DNA of 64,000 nucleotides from Dryocola clanedunensis. Its GTDB lineage: Bacteria > Pseudomonadota > Gammaproteobacteria > Enterobacterales > Enterobacteriaceae. A program made the translations under genes and the position numbers. Shown here one piece after another: positions 1 to 7,607 of this stretch. Position 1 is the first letter of the stretch. Each line of letters starts with the position of its first letter. Where the stretch lies: assembly GCF_025215155.1 (NCBI RefSeq), contig NZ_JALHAM010000120.1. The stretch is one strand, 5' to 3'. The notes under the pieces were generated by a model. The model ran no database searches, was not told the origin of the DNA, and saw only the letters and a list, made by a program, of their open reading frames with translations.

Positions 1-139
1 GGCCCAAAAAGTGCAGCGCGTCTTTAACCGGCTGGCTGTTTTCGGCGTAGGCGAGACGTAAAACGGTGGCAGCGGAGGTAGTCAGAGGAATAAAGGTAAG
101 ACAAAGCAAAAAAAGTAAGACTGTCCTTATTATTTTCAT
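1..139 (-). CDS. Secreted protein, N-terminal part only (possible TRAP-type solute-binding protein)
   Basis: The 5' end of a minus-strand gene that runs off the left edge of the window. An ATG at 137-139 follows a GAGG ribosome-binding site, and 46 codons are visible. Residues 1-24 look like a Sec signal peptide: a basic start (MKIIR), a hydrophobic core rich in Leu and Phe, and an Ala-rich cleavage region. The mature start reads VLRLAYAENSQPVKDALHFL. That pattern, a short beta strand and then a helix, resembles the beginning of DctP-type TRAP solute receptors, but too little is visible to be sure. An exported protein is well supported; the family is a guess. Confidence 0.5.
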   Translation of the reverse strand, partial: MKIIRTVLLFLLCLTFIPLTTSAATVLRLAYAENSQPVKDALHFLG

Positions 140-449
140 ACGAGCCTCATCATGAGTTAGTTTCACGAGGAAACTACGGGAGATGGGCCTGATAAACCTT
201 TGAGCTTTTGCCACCGGTAAGGCAAACGTGGCAGTGATGACAATATTTCAAAATGCCGGTTCACAATTTCAGTACTCTTTCTGAATAGGCTACATTTGTT
301 CAATAATTAGTCAGATGGTAGTTTCAGACAGGATTAATTAGAAATGAATTATCGCTTGATGGTCCGAAAGAGGTTGCATAATCCCCGGCTTGAGGCGAGC
401 CTGAACTATCACACTGCTATGACCGCTATCAGCAATCAAGGAGGAGCAG
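140..449. other. Intergenic region between the edge gene and yiiM
   Basis: This stretch separates two divergent genes and should carry both promoters. I see no ORF with a convincing start, no RNA gene and no strong palindrome. A good Shine-Dalgarno sequence (AAGGAGGAG) lies just before the yiiM start. Confidence 0.5.
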
Positions 450-1124
450 ATGCACTATCCGCTACAGGTTTATATCGGCAAAATTCGTGAATATGAAGGG
501 AGCAGGCCGAGCGCTATCGGCAAATATCAGGTCGACGGCGAGCTAAAACTGACCGAGCTGGGGCTGGAAGGCGATCAGCAGGCCGAAAAGGTCATTCACG
601 GCGGCCCTGACCGTGCCCTGTGCCACTATCCTCGCGAACATTACGCCCACTGGGTACAAGAGTTCCCCGAGCAGGCAGAGCTGTTTACAGCGCCAGCGTT
701 TGGCGAGAATTTTTCAACGGTTGGGCTGACGGAAAAAAATGTATTTATCGGCGATATCTTTCGCTGGGGCGACACGCTGATTCAGGTCACACAGCCTCGC
801 TCACCCTGCTTTAAGCTAAATTATCATTTTGGTGTTAGCGATATGGCATCGCAGATGCAGGCGTCAGGCTATTGTGGCTGGCTGTATCGCGTGGTCATGG
901 CGGGTAAGACATCGACGGAAACGTCGCTTGAGCTGGTTTCCCGTGTCAGTGACGTCAGCGTAGCGGAGGCTATCGGCATCGCCTGGCACATGCCGTTTGA
1001 TGATGAGCAGTTTCACCGCCTGCTGTCGGCGGCAGGGCTTTCAACAAGCTGGACGCGCACCATGCAGAAACGACGGCTTTCCGGAAGGATTGAGGATAAT
1101 TCGCGGCGACTGGTGGGCAAGTAG
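450..1124 (+). CDS. yiiM: MOSC-domain protein YiiM (6-N-hydroxylaminopurine resistance)
   Basis: A 224-residue protein that matches E. coli YiiM in length and almost throughout in sequence. YiiM is a cytoplasmic molybdenum-cofactor enzyme that reduces N-hydroxylated purines such as 6-hydroxylaminopurine. The MOSC-domain hallmarks are visible: a GLEGDQQAEKVIHGGPDRAL block near residues 38-58, AFGENFST near 83-90, and the QPRSPCFKLNYHFG segment around residues 115-128, whose cysteine is the expected cofactor ligand. The C-terminal WTRTMQKRRLSG block is typical of the YiiM subfamily. The start follows a strong AAGGAGGAG site. A bidirectional terminator separates it from cspA. In E. coli yiiM lies elsewhere on the chromosome, so its position here is a lineage difference. 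Confidence 0.93.
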   Translation: MHYPLQVYIGKIREYEGSRPSAIGKYQVDGELKLTELGLEGDQQAEKVIHGGPDRALCHYPREHYAHWVQEFPEQAELFTAPAFGENFSTVGLTEKNVFIGDIFRWGDTLIQVTQPRSPCFKLNYHFGVSDMASQMQASGYCGWLYRVVMAGKTSTETSLELVSRVSDVSVAEAIGIAWHMPFDDEQFHRLLSAAGLSTSWTRTMQKRRLSGRIEDNSRRLVGK

Positions 1125-1154
1125 CGCTTAGCGAAAACGCCAGTCCCGGAAACG

Positions 1155-1181
1155 AAAAAACCCGCCAGAAGGCGGGTTTTA
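1155..1181. terminator. Bidirectional terminator between yiiM and cspA
   Basis: Stem CCCGCC (1161-1166) pairs with GGCGGG (1171-1176) around an AGAA loop. A run of A lies to the left and a run of T to the right, so it can end yiiM on the plus strand and cspA on the minus strand. Confidence 0.85.
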
Positions 1182-1205
1182 GAATTTTTATTGCTTAAGT
1201 AGCAA

Positions 1206-1418
1206 TTACAGGCTGGTTACGTTACCAGCTGCTGGACCTTTAGCACCACTTTCGATGGTGAAAGATACTTTCTGACCTTCGTCCAGGGACTTGTAGCCAT
1301 CGTTCTGGATAGCAGAGAAGTGTACGAACACATCTTTAGAGCCATCGTCAGGAGTGATGAAGCCGAAGCCTTTGTCAGAGTTGAACCACTTAACCAGACC
1401 AGTCATTTTAGCAGACAT
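1206..1418 (-). CDS. cspA: Major cold-shock protein CspA
   Basis: A 70-residue cold-shock-domain protein, nearly identical to E. coli CspA. It is a cytoplasmic RNA chaperone that binds single-stranded nucleic acid and melts RNA structure after cold shock. Both nucleic-acid-binding motifs are visible: RNP1 (KGFGFI, residues 16-21) and RNP2 (VFVHF, residues 30-34). It is transcribed on its own, with a terminator downstream. The 5' leader keeps the conserved cold box (see the leader entry), which separates true CspA from paralogues such as CspC and CspE that lack this long leader. Confidence 0.96.
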   Translation of the reverse strand: MSAKMTGLVKWFNSDKGFGFITPDDGSKDVFVHFSAIQNDGYKSLDEGQKVSFTIESGAKGPAAGNVTSL

Positions 1419-1575
1419 TGATATTACCTTTTAAATAGAGTTTGCCTTACGGCGTATTGGTATGCTTTACAGATTTTTGAAGCGGTAAGGAGAAACTCAC
1501 TTTGAAAGGTATCTACGATAACTTCGGATGGAGGACTGCTTTGCTTGAAAGGTCTGTACGTCAAACCGATGAAGG
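1419..1575 (-). promoter_or_regulatory. cspA 5' untranslated leader with cold box (RNA thermosensor)
   Basis: Upstream of cspA the minus strand carries a leader of about 150 nt that aligns block by block with the known E. coli cspA leader. On the minus strand it opens with the cold-box sequence GGTTTGACGTACAGACC (1551-1567). A later block, CTTCAAAAATCTGTAAAGC (about 1462-1480), and the AAAGGTAAT ribosome-binding region also match. In E. coli this leader refolds at low temperature to expose the start site. A TTAATG element just upstream (about 1576-1581) is a plausible -10 box. Confidence 0.85.
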
Positions 1576-1647
1576 CATTAACGCACATTTAACCAGCCGC
1601 TGACAAGTACTATTTCAGCCATCCACAGGGCCAGAGGTCAGGAGGGC

Positions 1648-1674
1648 TGAAAATTCCCCGCCGGGAGGCGGGGA
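1648..1674 (-). terminator. Terminator downstream of yiaF
   Basis: Perfect 9-bp stem TTCCCCGCC (1654-1662) / GGCGGGGAA (1667-1675) with a 4-nt loop. A short T run follows on the minus strand, just past the yiaF stop. Confidence 0.7.
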
Positions 1675-1681
1675 AATCATA

Positions 1682-2392
1682 TCACTGCATGCTGTTTTGC
1701 GCGCTTGAATAAGCCTGCATAAACGCCTGATGCTGTGACGCCAGAGGGCCGATCAGCGAGTTGTACTGGCTGGCCTGCTGGGAGGTCGGGAACTGGATGC
1801 CGCCGGCGGTGAAGCCCACCTGGGTACCCTGCTGCTGAATGAAATCGCCTACCTGAACCAGCTGCTGGGTAAAGGTCTGAGCTGCCGGTATCAGCGGAGC
1901 CATAGTGTTTGCCGGCGTGGTCACCACTTTCTGGAAGACCTGGTCATAAACGCTTTTCAGATCGTCCGGCTGCTTCAGCGCAGAATGCGCACCATCGGCC
2001 TGCATTTTTGCGTTCTGCACCTGCTGGCCCAGCACGTTAAGAGACCCGTTCGCCTGACGCAGCGGATCGCGCTGGGTCAGGTAATCCTGCGGCACACGAA
2101 TGCTGTTCACGCTGTCGACAACAGGTTTCATGCCTTCGTCCATCGCCTGGCTAATCTGCTGCGAGAAGCCGTAAAGAATCGCATAGTCAGACACCAGTGG
2201 ACCAAACTGTTTTTTCTGATCGGTCGTCAGCGTCGGCAGACGTTCACCGCTGCGCATTACCGTGTTCTGCAGAAAATCGATAAATGCCTTACGCTGATCG
2301 CCTTCTTTATCGAAGCAACCGCTCAGACTGACCACCATCAATAACGCCGCGAACGACGCCATCCAGCGAGAGCAGGACTTACCTGTCGCCAT
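1682..2392 (-). CDS. yiaF: DUF3053 lipoprotein YiaF
   Basis: A 236-residue protein with the same length and overall sequence as E. coli YiaF. The N-terminus is a lipoprotein signal: a basic start, a hydrophobic stretch (about residues 12-22) and a lipobox LSGC with the lipidated cysteine at residue 26. The rest is predicted periplasmic, helical and Gln-rich, with no enzymatic motif; this is the DUF3053 domain, whose function is unknown. Asp after the lipid Cys (CFD...) is only at +3, so sorting to the outer membrane is possible. The gene stands alone, convergent with neither neighbour and followed by its own terminator. Confidence 0.88.
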   Translation of the reverse strand: MATGKSCSRWMASFAALLMVVSLSGCFDKEGDQRKAFIDFLQNTVMRSGERLPTLTTDQKKQFGPLVSDYAILYGFSQQISQAMDEGMKPVVDSVNSIRVPQDYLTQRDPLRQANGSLNVLGQQVQNAKMQADGAHSALKQPDDLKSVYDQVFQKVVTTPANTMAPLIPAAQTFTQQLVQVGDFIQQQGTQVGFTAGGIQFPTSQQASQYNSLIGPLASQHQAFMQAYSSAQNSMQ

Positions 2393-2665
2393 CTTTCTAC
2401 TCCTTCAACCAAACAATACAAATGCGCAAATGCGTACCCGATAATGCTGCTAAGGATAGTCCAAGCCGTGCCCGCAAGATACCCTTTAACAACAATCTCT
2501 TCAGACAAAGACCCTGCTGATTATCAGCCATCGTGATAACGGATGTTAAGCATTTGTTATCCCCCTCACAAATCCGATGGCTGTTTGTCACCCGCAAACT
2601 CTCTCCAGTCTATTAATATTTAAGAACTAATTTTGGACAGGCACGGCGTCTCTCTGTGTGCCGTA

Positions 2666-2765
2666 CGATAATCGCACACATACACCTGACGGATGATTGC
2701 CGTAACGGTCGTGGAGTGGTTTGCTTTAACGAACGATTAACGAATTTTCGTTCGATAATCGCACA
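2666..2765 (+). promoter_or_regulatory. Putative operator region upstream of the aromatic-acid symporter
   Basis: Lies in the 400-bp divergent gap between yiaF and the symporter gene (2393-2792), where no gene was found. It contains a 13-nt direct repeat CGATAATCGCACA at 2666-2678 and 2753-2765. Between the copies and abutting the second is an inverted repeat in which AACGAA (2738-2743) pairs with TTCGTT (2746-2751), nested in CGAACG/CGTTCG. This looks like a binding site for a regulator of the transporter. The regulator itself is not identifiable in the window. Confidence 0.45.
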
Positions 2766-2792
2766 TTTCCGTTATCCGCCAGGGCATGTCTT

Positions 2793-4172
2793 ATGACACA
2801 AACAACGACTGATATTCAGACATTTATTAATGAAAGCCGCTTCTCAAGATTCCAGTGGCTGATTCTTGTCCTTTGTTTTATCACCGTCGCGCTGGACGGT
2901 TTCGACACGGCCATCATTGGCTTTATCGCCTCCGATCTGGTGCAGGAGTGGGGCGTGCAGAAATCCGATCTCGGCCCGGTGATGAGCGCCGCCCTCGTCG
3001 GTCTTGCGGTTGGCGCATTGACCGCAGGCCCGATGGCCGACCGCATCGGCCGCAAAAAAGTGCTGGTGCTGTCCATTCTGGTCTTTGGCGGCTTCAGCCT
3101 GCTGACGGCATTCGCCAACAGCCTGACGACGCTCGCGCTGCTGCGTTTTCTTACCGGGCTTGGCCTTGGCGCAGCCATGCCAAACGCGGCGACGCTGATG
3201 TCCGAGTACGCGCCGGAGCGCAAACGTGCGCTGCTGGTGAACCTGATGTTTGTCGGCTTCCCGATTGGCTCGTCGATGGGCGGATTTATCTCCGCCTGGA
3301 TGATCCCGCATCTGGGCTGGCAGAGCGTATTGGTGCTGGGGGGCGTGATGCCTTTAATTCTCAGCGTTGTGCTGATGATCTGGCTGCCTGAATCCGCTCG
3401 CTACATGGTGGTGAAGAAGAAACCGCAACAAGAGATCGCTGATATCCTCAAACGCATAGCACCCTTGCCGGCAGGGGAAAACGTTCGCTTTGTGCTTAAC
3501 GAAGCAGGCGGCCACATCAAAGATAAAACGGCGCTGGGCGTGATTTTCTCTCCGCGTTATCTGGTCGGCACGCTGATGCTGTGCCTGACCTATTTCATGG
3601 GCCTGCTCATTTTCTATCTCCTGACAAGTTGGTTGCCGCTGCTGATCCGTGAAACGGGTGCGACGCTTAGCCAGGCGTCAATCGTGACCGCGCTGTTCCC
3701 GCTGGGGGGTGGCATTGGGGTACTGGTTATCGGTGCGCTGATGGACAAGCTGAATCCGAACAAGGTTGTGGCGGTGGGCTATCTGCTGACGGGGCTGTTC
3801 GTCTGTCTGGTGGGCTTCTCGACATCAAGCCTGGTCTTGATGGGGGTGATGGTGTTTATCGCCGGCACCATCATGAACGGCGCGCAATCTTCCATGCCGG
3901 CGCTGGCGGCAGGCTTTTATCCGACGCAGGGACGGGCGACAGGCGTGGCGTGGATGCTTGGACTTGGGCGCTTCGGCGGTATTCTCGGTGCCTTCAGCGG
4001 GGCATTTTTGATGCAGGCGGAGCTCTCTTTTAAAACTATCTTTATGCTGCTCGCCATTCCAGCCGTGCTATCCGCAATCGCTCTGCTGGTAAAATCCTGG
4101 GTCGGTTTACGCGCGCCGCACGTGAACGAAGCGGCTAATCATGATCTGGATAAAGCTACGCAGAAAGCATGA
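2793..4172 (+). CDS. MFS transporter, aromatic acid:H+ symporter (AAHS) family
   Basis: A 459-residue inner-membrane protein with 12 predicted transmembrane helices. Family hallmarks are clear: the DGFDTAIIGF motif in helix 1 (about residues 35-44), typical of the AAHS family (PcaK, MhpT, BenK), and the GPMADRIGRKK loop between helices 2 and 3 (about residues 80-90). The family imports aromatic acids such as 4-hydroxybenzoate, protocatechuate or 3-hydroxyphenylpropionate with protons. No catabolic gene sits nearby, so the substrate cannot be assigned. It is a single-gene unit behind a repeat-rich upstream region. The yiaF-yiaG neighbourhood in E. coli lacks this gene, so it is an insertion into that interval or a lineage-specific gene. 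Confidence 0.85.
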   Translation: MTQTTTDIQTFINESRFSRFQWLILVLCFITVALDGFDTAIIGFIASDLVQEWGVQKSDLGPVMSAALVGLAVGALTAGPMADRIGRKKVLVLSILVFGGFSLLTAFANSLTTLALLRFLTGLGLGAAMPNAATLMSEYAPERKRALLVNLMFVGFPIGSSMGGFISAWMIPHLGWQSVLVLGGVMPLILSVVLMIWLPESARYMVVKKKPQQEIADILKRIAPLPAGENVRFVLNEAGGHIKDKTALGVIFSPRYLVGTLMLCLTYFMGLLIFYLLTSWLPLLIRETGATLSQASIVTALFPLGGGIGVLVIGALMDKLNPNKVVAVGYLLTGLFVCLVGFSTSSLVLMGVMVFIAGTIMNGAQSSMPALAAGFYPTQGRATGVAWMLGLGRFGGILGAFSGAFLMQAELSFKTIFMLLAIPAVLSAIALLVKSWVGLRAPHVNEAANHDLDKATQKA

Positions 4173-4431
4173 TGGCAAAACCCGCGACCAGCTCCGGGCT
4201 TTGGCCTGCGTTGGTCGCGAATTGCATAACCATTTACAAATTTATACTAAGTACCCCGGCTTGCCTGCTTTTCAATCTCTTACACCGCTTAATCTTTCAG
4301 CTGAAACGCATAAGCAGCGTGCCGCGCAAAAATAGTTTCTCCCTCAATCATCAGCACGCTTTTTTTCAGGCTACTCTTAAAAGGCTTCTTACCCTTCACG
4401 AGGTCAATGTGTGATTTATGAGGAGTTCTCA

Positions 4432-4719
4432 ATGGAATATAAAGATCCAATGTTTGAACTGCTGAGTAACCTTGAGCAGATAGTTTTTAAGAACGAACAG
4501 ACAGTATCAACACGGCAAAAACCTAACGCCTTTTCCGAATTCGAGCAGCTCCGCAAGAGTACGGGTCTAAAAATAGACGATTTTGCTCGCGTGATGGGGG
4601 TTAGCGTGACGATGGTACAGGAGTGGGAATCAAAACGAATCAGACCCTCCAGTACCGAGCTGAAGCTGATGCGCCTTATTCAGGCGAATCCAATGCTTAG
4701 CAAACAGCTGATGGAATAA
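4432..4719 (+). CDS. yiaG: Helix-turn-helix regulator YiaG
   Basis: A 95-residue DNA-binding protein matching E. coli YiaG. The chosen ATG (MEYKDPM) follows GAGGAG with a 6-nt spacer; the upstream in-frame ATG at 4411 lacks a site and is not conserved. The C-terminal half is an XRE/Cro-type HTH (about residues 40-80), with LKIDDFARVMGVSVTMVQEW as the helix-turn-helix and ELKLMRLIQ following. This architecture resembles HigA/MqsA-type antitoxin domains, but no toxin gene is adjacent. Targets are unknown. A strong terminator follows directly. Confidence 0.88.
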   Translation: MEYKDPMFELLSNLEQIVFKNEQTVSTRQKPNAFSEFEQLRKSTGLKIDDFARVMGVSVTMVQEWESKRIRPSSTELKLMRLIQANPMLSKQLME

Positions 4720-4751
4720 TTTTGTACGTTTTAGCCCGACCGCTTGACTCA

Positions 4752-4783
4752 AAACCCTGCTAAGTGATGCGGGGTTTGTTGTT
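4752..4783 (+). terminator. Terminator of yiaG
   Basis: Stem AAACCCTGC (4752-4760) / GCGGGGTTT (4769-4777), with one G-U pair and an 8-nt loop, followed by a T-rich tract. It lies just after the yiaG stop. Confidence 0.8.
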
Positions 4784-5014
4784 TTCAGCCCCTGCAATTT
4801 TCCCGCCATGTGACGGTCAACCCTGATCCAGATCAATTTTATAAGCATTTAATTTACAAATGAACAACATATATTTACAAAGCTAATTTTAAATTTAAAT
4901 ATTTAAAATCAATTAGATGGTGTGCTTTTGTTGCTGTAATGTTACCGATAACGCCAAAAACCTCGCGATCTTATCCGCACTTTTCTGCATTGCATTCAGC
5001 TCAAAAAAGGTTAG

Positions 5015-5067
5015 TTTCTTTTGTATAACAAAAGAACCCTTAGCAGGGTAACTAATTTGAGTTACCC
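5015..5067 (+). promoter_or_regulatory. Paired palindromes upstream of the dehydrogenase operon
   Basis: The 375-bp gap 4720-5094 is AT-rich and holds no gene beyond the yiaG terminator. Two perfect inverted repeats sit 9 bp apart near its end. TTCTTTTGT (5016-5024) pairs with ACAAAAGAA (5028-5036) across 3 nt. GGGTAACT (5046-5053) pairs with AGTTACCC (5060-5067) across 6 nt. The second ends 27 bp before the ATG. They could be operators, or the second could be an mRNA hairpin next to the start site. The cognate regulator is unknown. Confidence 0.5.
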
Positions 5068-5094
5068 CTTTGGTACAAGCTGACAGGAAGCGTT

Positions 5095-5820
5095 ATGAGC
5101 AACAATGGAAACGAGGATGTCCCCTCAAGACGTCGTTTTTTACAACAAACCCTCTCACTGATCCCACTGGCTGCGGCTGGTAGCGGTCTGGTGTCACTAA
5201 GCAGCGCGGCTGCGCCTGGTAAAACAGAAGGCGTGAGCGCGCACTATGTGCCGACCTTCTTCAACAATGACGAATGGGCGTTCGTGCTTGCGGTGACTGA
5301 CCGTTTGATCCCTGAGGATGAAAATGGGCCCGGTGCGGTCAGTGAAGGCGTGCCGGTCTTTATCGATAAGCAGATGGAACTCCCTTACGGCTACGGTCAT
5401 CTGTGGTACATGCAGGGGCCGTTTGCCACTGCGGAGCCCGAGCTTGGCTATCAGTCCAGCCTGGTGCCACGCGAAACATGGCGACGCGGCATCAAGGCGG
5501 TGAACGCCTGGTGCAAAAAAGAGTTTCAGAAAAGCTTTGCTGAACTCAGCCATCAGCAGCAGGAAGATGTCCTGCATCAGCTCGAAGGCGGCAAACTGAC
5601 CTTTGAAGAGGTGCCGGGTGGCCTGCTCTTCACGCAGATGCTGGAGAACACCAAAGAAGGCTATCTGGCCGATCCGCTCCACGGCGGCAACCAGACGCTG
5701 GCATCGTGGAAAATGATTGGTTTCCCGGGCGCTCGCGCCGATTACCAGCAGGTGATGGATAACCCTAATAAACCGTATCCGCTTGGGCCGGTCAGTATTT
5801 CAGGGAAGAGGAGCGTATAA
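5095..5820 (+). CDS. Gluconate 2-dehydrogenase small (gamma-type) subunit, Tat-exported
   Basis: A 241-residue protein of the gluconate 2-dehydrogenase subunit 3 family. The N-terminus has a twin-arginine signal: SRRRFLQ at residues 11-17, a hydrophobic stretch, then an Ala-rich cleavage site near residue 40. In membrane-bound three-subunit sugar-acid dehydrogenases this small subunit is the Tat-bearing chaperone-like partner that carries the FAD subunit, which has no signal of its own, across the membrane. It starts an operon with the FAD subunit (2 nt between stop and start) and the cytochrome subunit. The substrate may be gluconate, 2-ketogluconate or another polyol or sugar; the sequence does not settle this. 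Confidence 0.88.
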   Translation: MSNNGNEDVPSRRRFLQQTLSLIPLAAAGSGLVSLSSAAAPGKTEGVSAHYVPTFFNNDEWAFVLAVTDRLIPEDENGPGAVSEGVPVFIDKQMELPYGYGHLWYMQGPFATAEPELGYQSSLVPRETWRRGIKAVNAWCKKEFQKSFAELSHQQQEDVLHQLEGGKLTFEEVPGGLLFTQMLENTKEGYLADPLHGGNQTLASWKMIGFPGARADYQQVMDNPNKPYPLGPVSISGKRSV

Positions 5821-5822
5821 CC

Positions 5823-7598
5823 GTGGCGATTAAAAAAGAACCCGTAGATGTTGTGATCGTTGGCTTCGGCTGGACCGGATCGCTGATGGCGATGGAGCTG
5901 GCCGATACAGGGCTTAAAATTCTGGCATTAGAGCGCGGAGAAGCGCGCGACACCTATCCTGACTTCGCTTACCCTCGTATTGCTGATGAGCTGACCTACG
6001 GCATTCGTCTGAAGCTGTTCCAGAATGCTTCTAAAGAGACGGTCACCGTGCGTCACAAACAATCCGACACCGCGATGCCGTACCGTCGTTTTGGCTCTTT
6101 CCTGCCAGGCGACGGCGTCGGCGGTGCGGGTTCGCACTGGAACGGCATGTTGTGGCGTCCGCTGAAAGCGGATATCAAAATGCGCAGCACGGTGATTGAA
6201 AAATATGGCGCGGATTTCATCCCCACGGATATGACGGTGCAGGATTATCCCTTCAGCTATGAAGAGATGGAGCCGTTCTTCGATAAATTCGAGAAAATTT
6301 GCGGCACGGCGGGCCAGGCAGGGAACGTGCAGGGCAAAATCCTCGAAGGGGGTAACCCGTTCGAGGCCGAACGCCAGAATGCCTATCCAACCAAAGCGCT
6401 CAAGCAGCAGTATGCAGGCATGTTATTCAGCAAGGCGGCAAAAGAGCTGGGCTACCATCCTTTCCCGGTGCCGGCTGCTAACTGTAGCGAACCCTGGACC
6501 AACCCGTACGGTGTCCAGCTTGGCGTCTGCAACTACTGTGGTTTCTGTGAGCGCTTCGGCTGCTTTAACTCATCAAAAGCGTCGCCGCAATCCTGTGTTA
6601 TCCCCGCGCTTAAGCGACACGATAATTTCGAGCTGCGCACCCAGTCGCATGTGCTGCGTGTTAACACTGACTCCACGGGTACTAAAGCCACAGGTGTGAC
6701 CTATATCGACGCCAACGGGCAGGAGGTCGAGCAGCCGGCGAATCTGGTCGTGCTAAGCGCCTTCCAGCTGCACAACGTCCGTTTGCTGCTGCTGTCACAG
6801 ATCGGCAAGCCTTACGATCCCGTCACGGGTGAGGGTGTGGTAGGGCGTAACTACGCCTATCAAATGAACGGCGGTATCTCGCTCTATTTTGGTAAAGACA
6901 CTGACTTCAACCCGTTCGCCGCGACCGGCACCACCGGCATGTATATCGACGAATTTAACGCCGAGAACTTCGACCACTCCGCGCTTGGCTTTATCGGCGG
7001 GTCGACCATTTCCGCCACCACGACCGGCGGACGCCCGATTCAGCAGATGAATACGCCGGCGGATGCGCCGAAGTGGGGTTCAGGCTGGAAAAAGGCCATC
7101 AAAGACAGCTACCTGCATACCATGAGCGTCGGCGCTTCCGGGTCGGTCATGCCGTACAAGCAGTGTTACCTTGACCTCGATCCGACCTATAAGGATCTGC
7201 ATGGTCAGCCCCTGCTGCGAATGACCTTCGACTGGCAGCCAAACGAACTGAAAATGACCCACTTCACCGGGATGAAAGCGGAGGAAATCGTTAAACAGAT
7301 TAACCCGCCGCGCTACCAGATGGGCTTCAAAGGGATGGATGCGCATTACGATGTGCGGCCTTATCAGTCCACGCACACCACCGGCGGTGCGGTCATGGGT
7401 GACAATCCAAAAACCAGCGTCGTGAACAAATATATGCAGAGCTGGGACGTGCCGAACGTCTTTGTTCTGGGGGCATGCTGTTTCCCTCAGAATCTTGCGT
7501 ACAACCCAACCGGGATTGTCGGCGCCACCGCACTGTTTGCCGCTCACGCGATTCGCACACAGTATTTAGCTAATCCTGGACCATTGGTTCAGGCCTGA
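5823..7598 (+). CDS. Gluconate-type dehydrogenase, FAD (GMC oxidoreductase) subunit
   Basis: A 591-residue flavoprotein starting at GTG, 2 nt after the upstream stop and behind a GAGGAG site. An N-terminal dinucleotide-binding motif (VIVGFGWTGSLMAMELAD, residues 11-28) binds FAD. The C-terminal GMC block has the active-site region HTTGGAVMG (about residues 519-527) and NPTGIVGATALFAAHA. A cysteine cluster CNYCGFCERFGC (Cys236, 239, 242, 247) recalls the iron-sulfur site reported in related FAD-glucose dehydrogenases. The enzyme oxidises a sugar or sugar acid on the periplasmic side and passes electrons to the cytochrome subunit and ubiquinone. No signal peptide is present, consistent with Tat piggy-backing on the small subunit. 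Confidence 0.9.
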   Translation: MAIKKEPVDVVIVGFGWTGSLMAMELADTGLKILALERGEARDTYPDFAYPRIADELTYGIRLKLFQNASKETVTVRHKQSDTAMPYRRFGSFLPGDGVGGAGSHWNGMLWRPLKADIKMRSTVIEKYGADFIPTDMTVQDYPFSYEEMEPFFDKFEKICGTAGQAGNVQGKILEGGNPFEAERQNAYPTKALKQQYAGMLFSKAAKELGYHPFPVPAANCSEPWTNPYGVQLGVCNYCGFCERFGCFNSSKASPQSCVIPALKRHDNFELRTQSHVLRVNTDSTGTKATGVTYIDANGQEVEQPANLVVLSAFQLHNVRLLLLSQIGKPYDPVTGEGVVGRNYAYQMNGGISLYFGKDTDFNPFAATGTTGMYIDEFNAENFDHSALGFIGGSTISATTTGGRPIQQMNTPADAPKWGSGWKKAIKDSYLHTMSVGASGSVMPYKQCYLDLDPTYKDLHGQPLLRMTFDWQPNELKMTHFTGMKAEEIVKQINPPRYQMGFKGMDAHYDVRPYQSTHTTGGAVMGDNPKTSVVNKYMQSWDVPNVFVLGACCFPQNLAYNPTGIVGATALFAAHAIRTQYLANPGPLVQA

Positions 7599-7607
7599 CA
7601 GGGAAGG

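Noticed and set aside
2397..2597. A 66-codon frame upstream of yiaF on the minus strand.
   Set aside because: No convincing ribosome-binding site or homology, and it lies in a promoter region.
4141..4414. Short frames between the AAHS symporter gene and yiaG.
   Set aside because: Low-complexity translations with no start signal; they overlap the symporter end and the yiaG promoter.
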